Source: Shewanella seohaensis (GTDB lineage Bacteria; Pseudomonadota; Gammaproteobacteria; Enterobacterales; Shewanellaceae). From it: a DNA stretch of 64,000 nt. The notes under the pieces are model-generated. The model saw only the letters and a list, made by a program, of their open reading frames with translations, had not been told where the DNA came from and did no database searches. A program made the position numbers and the translations under genes. How positions within the stretch are numbered: position 1 is the first letter of the stretch; the number at the start of each line of letters is the position of its first letter. Below, piece by piece: positions 58,467-64,000 of the stretch. The stretch is from contig NZ_CP104900.1 of NCBI RefSeq assembly GCF_025449215.1, forward strand, positions 2,790,001 to 2,854,000, written 5' to 3'.

Positions 58467-58480
58467 TTGATCTAGATCAA
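58467..58480. promoter_or_regulatory. FNR/EtrA box between ccoN and the lipoprotein gene
   Basis: TTGATCTAGATCAA, a perfect match to TTGAT-N4-ATCAA and itself fully palindromic. It lies 197 bp upstream of ccoN and 47 bp upstream of the divergent GTG 58527. Confidence 0.82.
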
Positions 58481-58526
58481 CCTACGCCATAGAATGTTAA
58501 CATCTTGCATCACAAGGTTAATTTTT

Positions 58527-58979
58527 GTGCTTATTCGCAAACTTCTCCCACTCTCTCTCATGCTAGTTATGATGAATCTCACAGCTTGCAATGAAAAGAC
58601 CACGCAACAGATAAAAACAATGCCCGCTGACCCGACACTTTGTGCCTTTACACGGGGGGATTGTATTAAACGCATTGGCGATTTAGAGCTGAGTATTAGT
58701 CTAACACCAGCGCATGCCCCGAGCGAAAAACCATTAACATTGAAGCTATTATCATCCGATGCTATCGATAATCTTCAGATCCGTTTAGAAGGCAGAGACA
58801 TGTTTATGGGGGTTATACCTGTTAATCTTCGTGAAGTGAATAAAACCACCTATGAAGGGAAGATGATTTACGGCGCTTGCAGCAGTGGATACATGGTCTG
58901 GCGAGGATTTATCAGTTTTAACCGAAATGGTGTTCAACAAGCCATCGTTTTTGACTTTCTGGCCGATAATCCGAGTTGA
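58527..58979 (+). CDS. Small lipoprotein divergent from ccoN, function unknown
   Basis: 150 residues from GTG 58527, which has AAGG 9 bp upstream; an ATG at 58494 in the same frame has no ribosome site and would lengthen the signal. The signal peptide ends in LTAC, giving a lipid-anchored protein. The mature part has three Cys (TLCAF, GDCIK, GACSSGYMVW) and a beta-rich layout with MFMGVIPVNLREV near the middle. I do not recognise the family. A perfect FNR box 47 bp upstream and the cbb3 genes opposite suggest expression at low oxygen, perhaps in oxidase biogenesis or copper handling; that is inference. Confidence 0.65.
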   Translation: MLIRKLLPLSLMLVMMNLTACNEKTTQQIKTMPADPTLCAFTRGDCIKRIGDLELSISLTPAHAPSEKPLTLKLLSSDAIDNLQIRLEGRDMFMGVIPVNLREVNKTTYEGKMIYGACSSGYMVWRGFISFNRNGVQQAIVFDFLADNPS

Positions 58980-59078
58980 TTGGAACGATTGAGTCAAATA
59001 AAACCTTATTTCGTGAACTTTTGCTGAAGAAATAGCAGATACAGCTATTTACCATTCAGTTTGTGCTGATTTTTAAGG

Positions 59079-60665
59079 TTATTTTAATGACTCGTCATGA
59101 TCCTTCCAGTTATCTTTGACTCGAACAAAGATATCGATGTTATTGATAAAGAGTTCGAGCAAATCAGGATCAAAATGTTTACCTGCACCTTTACGCATTT
59201 CGACGATAACATCCTCTAATGGCCAGGCAGCTTTGTAGCATCTTGCGTGTGATAGGGCGTCGAACACATCTGCGATAGCAACGATGCGGGCAAAAATGTG
59301 AATTTGGTCTTGTTTTAAATTGCTTGGATAGCCAGAGCCGTCATATTTTTCATGGTGTTGTAGGGCGATAATCGCCGCCGCTTTTAAAATCGGCCGTTCG
59401 GAATTGGCGAGGATCTGGTATCCAATGCTGGGGTGCTGACGCATTACAGACCATTCTTGGTCATCTAATTTGCCAGGTTTGAGTAATACCGCATCGGGGA
59501 TGGCGATTTTACCTATATCGTGCATTGGAGAGGCGCGGCGCAATAAGTCGGCTTCGGTCTCGGTTAACCCCGCCAGTAACGCCAGTTGGGCACAATATTC
59601 CGCCATGCGCTTAACATGATTGGCGGCTTCTTTAGAACGACTCTCGACCACATCGCCTAAACGCAGGATCAGTTCTGATTGAGTATCTTCCACCTCTTGA
59701 TTCAAGAGAAGATTCTCAAACGCAACCCCGACGTTTATCGCAAAAATATCGACCAGCTTTTTGTCCAAATCATCAATTTTATCAATGCCATCCATATAGA
59801 GCAGATTAATAAGACCGCTCTTTGTCGGGAAATAACCGATAAAGCAATTGTCTTCGTACAAGCAGCGCTTTTGCATTAAGGCGCTACGCAACAGCGTGGC
59901 GATATGCTCAGGGAGTTCTTTATGTGAAGGACTATTAGCAAATTGCCCTGTACCGGCGAGGATTTCAATTTCAGCCGTATCCACATGGCCACTAATCGCA
60001 TCCATCGCATTGCAGGTCAGCAGCAAGGTTTCAGTATCAAGATTAAGCAGAGTCGCAACTTGGGTGAGTAGGCCATCGGCAAATCGATGTAAGGTTCTGA
60101 GTTCAAATAGGCCCGAGGTGGCTTCAAGCACCCGCTCTAAGCCCTTACGATGACTCACTTGCGCTCGTCTTGCTTGCTCGATTTCCATAATGTCGCGATA
60201 GGAGCGAAGGGCAGAGTAGACGCTGGTCATGAGTTTGCGGGAATCGAGTTCAGATTTGGCTTTGTAATCATTGATATCGTAATTGACTATTACATCCTCT
60301 TCGGGGGCTTGTCCGGGCTGGCCAGTACGGAGAATGAGTCGAATATTTTTGTTCACTTGCACTTCGCGGATCCATTTAACCAGCTCGAGTCCCGCATGGT
60401 CGCTTTCCATCACCACATCGATAAAAGCAACGGCAATATCTTGTTCATGGGCGAGCAGCTCCTTTGCCTGTTCGCCACTGTAGGCATTAATAAAGGTGAG
60501 GGCACGGCCATCGAGGCGAAAACGGGAAAGGGCGAGCTTAGTCACGGTATGGACATCGGGCTCATCATCGACAACAAGGATCTTCCAAGGGGCCCCAGAG
60601 GTAGAGGTTTCAGTGGTTTTCTTAGTGGAGAACAACGGCTTTTTGTTTGTAAGATCAATCACCAT
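59079..60665 (-). CDS. Response regulator with DUF3369 and HD-GYP domains
   Basis: 528 residues from ATG 60665 with GAGG 6 bp upstream; longer frame to 60695 lacks one. The receiver domain starts at WKILVVDDEPDVHTV (residue 27), with the phosphoacceptor in VAFIDVVMES. The middle (about residues 170-330) is the DUF3369 sensor-like domain. The C-terminal HD-GYP domain has HDIGKIAIPD and HHEKYDGSGYPSNL, both intact, so hydrolysis of cyclic-di-GMP is expected. No histidine kinase gene lies beside it. It is convergent with the lipoprotein gene. Confidence 0.92.
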   Translation of the reverse strand: MVIDLTNKKPLFSTKKTTETSTSGAPWKILVVDDEPDVHTVTKLALSRFRLDGRALTFINAYSGEQAKELLAHEQDIAVAFIDVVMESDHAGLELVKWIREVQVNKNIRLILRTGQPGQAPEEDVIVNYDINDYKAKSELDSRKLMTSVYSALRSYRDIMEIEQARRAQVSHRKGLERVLEATSGLFELRTLHRFADGLLTQVATLLNLDTETLLLTCNAMDAISGHVDTAEIEILAGTGQFANSPSHKELPEHIATLLRSALMQKRCLYEDNCFIGYFPTKSGLINLLYMDGIDKIDDLDKKLVDIFAINVGVAFENLLLNQEVEDTQSELILRLGDVVESRSKEAANHVKRMAEYCAQLALLAGLTETEADLLRRASPMHDIGKIAIPDAVLLKPGKLDDQEWSVMRQHPSIGYQILANSERPILKAAAIIALQHHEKYDGSGYPSNLKQDQIHIFARIVAIADVFDALSHARCYKAAWPLEDVIVEMRKGAGKHFDPDLLELFINNIDIFVRVKDNWKDHDESLK

Positions 60666-60836
60666 CCGGTACCTCAACACGTAAAGGAGCAGCACACAGT
60701 TAGAGTGTAGTAGAAGCCAATCAGATCAGTTGAAAATAATTAAGATAGTGGGGGAGTTAGCATTATTGCATTAACCTTGTTGATAACTATTCTCATTTTA
60801 GTATTATCGACACAGAGTTAATCGCAGGGGATTTAT

Positions 60837-61055
60837 ATGGCTGAACGGATCAATCTATCCATTTCAGAGGAAAAACTCGCGCAACTTATTCGCGAAGGCA
60901 CGTTATGTGCGGCGGACTTTTCTTGTCTCGATAGTCAATCAAAACGAAAAGTCTGGCAGCTTTGTCTGATTTGCTGCCAAAAACGCATTGGTTGCCAGCA
61001 ATGTACGCAAACGAGCTGTCCACAAATTGAGTTTTTGGTTAATGCCGATAAATAA
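60837..61055 (+). CDS. Small Cys-rich protein, unknown
   Basis: 72 residues; AGGGGA lies 5 bp before ATG 60837. Eight Cys, six of them in the second half: QLCLICCQKRIGCQQC then TQTSCPQ. The first half is a helix with LSISEEKLAQLIREGTLCAADF. The Cys spacing (CxxCC, CxxC, C) could hold zinc or an Fe-S cluster. I do not recognise the family. It stands alone between the HD-GYP regulator and the recombinase, with 61 bp to the latter. Confidence 0.6.
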   Translation: MAERINLSISEEKLAQLIREGTLCAADFSCLDSQSKRKVWQLCLICCQKRIGCQQCTQTSCPQIEFLVNADK

Positions 61056-61116
61056 CGTTATCGGCATTTGCATTTAAGTATTATCATGCAATAAACCATT
61101 AAATTTTAAAGTTAAT

Positions 61117-62412
61117 ATGCAGCTTCCTCCAGTATTACCATTATTTGATTCAATTCAATTCATACAAGACGGTAACAGTGTGGTGAATCAATACATCACA
61201 CAAGTCAGTCTTGCAGATGTACCTGATGCGGGTTTAGTAATGGAACACGCAACTGATTGGTTATTCGAGCAAAAACACAGTGAAAACAACTATAAAGCCT
61301 ATCGGAGTGAAGTAACAACGTTCCTGCATTGGTGTTTTGATGTCGCGAAAATGTCGCCCACACAGGTGTTACGTAAGGATATGAGTCGCTATGTGGATTA
61401 TTGCTTAGCGCCACCATTAACGCTAATCGGTTACTTTAACGTGCCACAGTTTAAAGTCGATAAATTGCGGGATGAGCGAGTGCCCAACAGCCTTTGGCGG
61501 CCATTTGTCGGCAAGAAAACCCTTGGGCAAGTGCAGCCTTATGTGCTGAGCGATAACGCCTTAAAGACCAAGATTGCTATTTTATCCTCGTTTTATAGCT
61601 ATTTAATGAGTGAGGAGTTTTGCGAGCGTAATCCCGCGCAAATTTGGTTGAATCACAGTCGTTTTGCGCAAAACAAGCAGTATCAAAGACAAACTGATGA
61701 AGATGAAAACAGCTTGGCTTTCACAGAATTACAGTGGTCCTATGTGATGAGTACAGTGACTCAGCTGGCAGAAACGACACCCGAATTACACCAACGTAGT
61801 TTGTTTTTGATTTCATTGATTTATTCCTGTTATTTGCGTATTTCAGATGTTTCGGCTCGGGTTGGCTATTCGCCCGTTATGGGGCAATTTAGGCAAAATC
61901 CACAGACTGGAATTTGGAGTTTTCACATTCCGCTCAGTAAAGGTGGGAAAAAACGCAGCGTGGCCATTTCTAAGGCGTTACTCGATGGTTTGGTTAAATA
62001 CAGGCAATTTTTGGGGCTGTCAGATTTTCCAAGCCAAGGTGAACATCATCCTTTGTTTGTTCGCCATCGCGCCGCCGGTCGTGGCCGCGACGCGGGTCTT
62101 GTCAATGCCAATCTCGGGATCCGGCAAATCCGCGACGACATCCAAACCATTATCAATCTCGCGGCGGATAATGCTCAAACCGATGGCTTTATCCAGGATG
62201 CTGAGCAAATGCGAAAACTCACCGCACACAACATTCGGCACACGGGGATCACCCATGATATCAATATCAATCGTCGACCGTTGTCACACGTACAAGCCGA
62301 TGCTGGCCATGAGAGTATCGACACCACATCGAAATATTTGCATACCACACAAATAGAAAGACATGAAAGCGCCTTCAATAAGCCATTAGACCATTTACGC
62401 GGGATTGACTAG
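61117..62412 (+). CDS. Tyrosine recombinase (phage-integrase family)
   Basis: 431 residues. Site-specific recombinase with the full catalytic set: Arg in SCYLRISDVSAR near residue 246, Lys in LSKGGKKRSV near 275, HxxR in TAHNIRHTGITHD near 370, His in DAGHESIDTTSKYLH near 395, with the nucleophile Tyr in SKYLHTT. The N-terminal SAM-like core-binding part is residues 35-180. The protein has no excisionase, cargo genes or tRNA target next to it. It may be a domesticated or stand-alone recombinase rather than the integrase of a present-day element. Confidence 0.9.
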   Translation: MQLPPVLPLFDSIQFIQDGNSVVNQYITQVSLADVPDAGLVMEHATDWLFEQKHSENNYKAYRSEVTTFLHWCFDVAKMSPTQVLRKDMSRYVDYCLAPPLTLIGYFNVPQFKVDKLRDERVPNSLWRPFVGKKTLGQVQPYVLSDNALKTKIAILSSFYSYLMSEEFCERNPAQIWLNHSRFAQNKQYQRQTDEDENSLAFTELQWSYVMSTVTQLAETTPELHQRSLFLISLIYSCYLRISDVSARVGYSPVMGQFRQNPQTGIWSFHIPLSKGGKKRSVAISKALLDGLVKYRQFLGLSDFPSQGEHHPLFVRHRAAGRGRDAGLVNANLGIRQIRDDIQTIINLAADNAQTDGFIQDAEQMRKLTAHNIRHTGITHDININRRPLSHVQADAGHESIDTTSKYLHTTQIERHESAFNKPLDHLRGID

Positions 62413-63250
62413 TACCGCGTTGGCATCCCAAATCCCTCTCATACAAAACTGCGCACAATGTATATTATGTTAAATTGAATGTGAGTGAATATGGTTGATT
62501 ACCTTCCCTAGGCAAATGGCAGAATTTTATTAATTGCTCTTATTAGTCACTCACCATAAGGGTTAAGAATGCCCTCGTTTTAACACTCACCGTTGGTTAT
62601 TAATCATCAGCCTAAGGATGCGTTTAATGAATTTATTAAAAGGCGTTTCTACGTGAATATTTGGCTAGGATTGCCCTGCAAGTTGTGCAGATTTCACGTA
62701 GCGCACGAATGTGACTAAAGGATTGTGATTAACAAAGATTGATGATGTAGCGATAAGTTCAGGTGGACTATCTTCATGCGCTATTAATGAGCGCGTTGAT
62801 TAACCTCGCTAAATCGCGTTGTTTAGTCACGCCTATTTTTGGTGTAAACCTCACAATACTCAGATACCGCAATGTAGTCCCTTCATCAGTGGAATCGTCT
62901 TTGAGCAAAATGCCTGTTGTGCAATGCGCCTAAATTATCCAAATTCCCAGAGCATTACGGTTCAATGCTGTTAAACCTACCTACACAAAGAAGTCTGTTG
63001 GCTTGAATGATGATTTCGACTCCACGCTCGCAGTTCCAGTCAGATTCGAGTTCAAGATGCATACCGCCATCGTTGTTTGTCGCTGGGTTTCTAGGTTTAG
63101 ACAAACGGGTTTGAGCGACGAAAATATTCTTATGGAGTGAAAGTATGCTTATGGAATGATTGAAGCTTCTTGGTTCGCTTTGTGGAGTAAAACTTTGTAA
63201 TGCCGAGTGTAATCTTGGCACAATAAAACACTGTTTTTATCTAAGTTATT
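62413..63250. other. Gene-poor stretch after the recombinase
   Basis: 838 bp with no convincing gene. AT-rich and without terminator-like hairpins near the recombinase stop. On the minus strand, about 62958-63100, a short coding-like trace is visible and is listed separately. Confidence 0.5.
62958..63110 (-). pseudogene. Possible remnant of a small protein gene
   Basis: The end of a minus-strand frame reads DGGMHLELESDWNCERGVEI then IIQANRLLCVGRFNSIEP, which resembles the C-terminal WxxEHG-type pattern of DUF6985-like small proteins. The upstream part of the frame does not look coding and has no clear ribosome site. It may be a decayed fragment. Low confidence. Confidence 0.2.
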
Positions 63251-63508
63251 CTAAATAATACTGTTTAAACTCAGCTCCGCAAAATCCAATATTGTTTCAT
63301 CTAGGCATTCCACATGGTTTTTATAACCATTAAGGCCTAATAATGCTTTAGCTATAAAGTGAAGGGGCATTTGAATCAATACAGCGTATGCCAAAAAGCC
63401 TGATAACCGCCCCACTCTGATTTTACCGGCGAGGTTGATATCACAGTCAATGACCATTCGGTCACAACTTAAGTGGTGACCGAATGGAACATGTTTAGCA
63501 AAGGCCAT
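63251..63508 (-). CDS. Hypothetical 85-residue protein downstream of fdhE
   Basis: A frame from ATG 63508 to 63251, with AAGG 6 bp upstream, on the same strand as fdhE and 34 bp after it. The product begins MAFAKHVPFGHHLSC, has a hydrophobic part (FLAYAVLIQMPLHFIAKALLGL) and an acidic end (ECLDETILDFAEL). Codon use is not unlike neighbours. However, a 34-bp palindrome and an 18-bp palindrome lie over its first codons and start, so the frame may be an accident of the palindromes. I do not recognise a family. Confidence 0.35.
   Translation of the reverse strand: MAFAKHVPFGHHLSCDRMVIDCDINLAGKIRVGRLSGFLAYAVLIQMPLHFIAKALLGLNGYKNHVECLDETILDFAELSLNSII
63454..63487. repeat. 34-bp near-perfect palindrome
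   Basis: CCATTCGGTCAC / GTGACCGAATGG arms (12 bp, perfect) around a centre that is itself ACTTAAGT; only one pair of the 17 mismatches. It has no T run. Confidence 0.9.
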
Positions 63509-63518
63509 CCATGGCCTT
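63501..63518. repeat. 18-bp palindrome after fdhE
   Basis: AAGGCCAT-CC-ATGGCCTT, 8-bp arms. It lies 24 bp after the fdhE stop and may act as a weak terminator; only short T runs are nearby. Confidence 0.7.
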
Positions 63519-63542
63519 GTTTATTCAATCCTTTTTTATTGG

Positions 63543-64000
63543 TTAGGCCTCATGTGCAAGTAACAGCGGATTTACCGTTGTCGCAACATAGCCCTTTGCA
63601 TTGAGCTCGGCATCCAACCCCAGCGTTGCGATATCGTCCGCAGCCGCATCTAACAATGGCAAACGGTTGGTAAACAACATCTTAGTGTAGCCCTTACACG
63701 TCTCACAGCTCTCAATCCGCACGTTGGCTTTATGATCGTCAAAGGACCAAATGGACATCTCCCGAGATTGTTCGCAGCAAGTACAATGGGCGCGCACATA
63801 ATGCCATTCAGTTTCGCACAGACTGCAATGCAGATAACGCAGCCCTTCGCGGGGTTTATCGACAATCATGCTGGCGACCGGATGACTACCGCACACAGGG
63901 CATAAACTGGACTGTTTAACCCGATTGACATCCATACGTGCAATCACCATGGGCGCCCAATGGGACCAATACAGTGACAAACCCGCCCAGATAAATAAGC
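63543..64000 (-). CDS. fdhE: Formate dehydrogenase accessory protein FdhE, C-terminal part
   Basis: C-terminal 152 residues; the frame is open to the right edge ([16 protein letters not shown]), so the N-terminus lies outside. FdhE is a rubredoxin-like iron protein needed for assembly of formate dehydrogenase. The four Cys pairs are visible: [46 protein letters not shown]. The final part [20 protein letters not shown] is also typical. Formate dehydrogenase structural genes are probably just outside the window. Confidence 0.93.
   Translation of the reverse strand, partial: LFIWAGLSLYWSHWAPMVIARMDVNRVKQSSLCPVCGSHPVASMIVDKPREGLRYLHCSLCETEWHYVRAHCTCCEQSREMSIWSFDDHKANVRIESCETCKGYTKMLFTNRLPLLDAAADDIATLGLDAELNAKGYVATTVNPLLLAHEA

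Noticed and set aside
62413..62954. Possible attachment site or cargo right after the recombinase
   Set aside because: I found no direct repeat, tRNA end or further element gene in this stretch.

Overview
The window reads as chromosomal DNA of a Shewanella species (Gammaproteobacteria, Alteromonadales). The reasons are the psrA-fadE, pykA, hexR, zwf-pgl-edd-eda block, paired gapA/gapB, EarP-type EF-P, an EtrA/Fnr regulator beside a cbb3 oxidase locus, and VC2046/SO_3500-type and DUF2987/DUF2989 family genes. I see no prophage, insertion sequence or CRISPR array. Almost all of it is core metabolism; only the last 3 kb (a lone tyrosine recombinase, a gene-poor stretch and strong palindromes) looks accessory.

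Layout. 1-5 kb: end of queE, three tRNA-Tyr genes, a VC2046-type gene, a DUF406 gene, a GAF/PAS/GGDEF/EAL protein and ychJ. 5-12 kb: an NTF2-like secreted protein, smrA, an M2 peptidase lipoprotein, and psrA-fadE (fatty acid oxidation). 11.6-19 kb: pyruvate kinase, HexR and the Entner-Doudoroff operon. 19-25 kb: dGTPase, yfbR, alaA and an NhaC-type antiporter. 25-32 kb: efp-earP, fldA, ybfE, DUF2788, ybfF, seqA, pgm, msrA. 32-39 kb: astE-like gene, branched-chain 2-oxoacid dehydrogenase (bkdA1-bkdA2-bkdB), nadA, sodC. 39-47.5 kb: gapA, a DUF2989 lipoprotein, gapB, a tRNA Gly-Cys-Leu operon, an aromatic/aspartate aminotransferase, a YvcK-like protein, a Bax-like hydrolase. 47.5-58.5 kb: DUF2987, ttcA, uspE, etrA, and the cytochrome cbb3 genes with their copper and assembly factors. 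58.5-64 kb: a small lipoprotein, an HD-GYP response regulator, a Cys-rich small protein, the recombinase, and the C-terminal part of fdhE.

Regulation visible in the DNA. Five related 15-bp HexR-like boxes lie upstream of pykA, hexR, zwf, gapA and gapB, tying glycolysis, gluconeogenesis and the Entner-Doudoroff pathway to the HexR encoded in the same window. A perfect LiuR-like palindrome precedes the bkd operon, a PsrA-like palindrome precedes psrA, and FNR/EtrA boxes precede ccoN and uspE.

The most striking sequence-level feature is that eight otherwise well-conserved genes (VC2046-type gene, GGDEF/EAL gene, fadE, hexR, fldA, ybfF, nadA, bax) are each broken by loss of exactly one base in a homopolymer of 4-6 bases. 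In every case one added base restores a full-length protein. Identical direction and context point to homopolymer undercalling in the assembly rather than gene decay. I annotate each as one gene across the break. I found no clear new biological system; the best leads are the recombinase/palindrome region near 61-63.5 kb and the lipoprotein divergent from ccoN.
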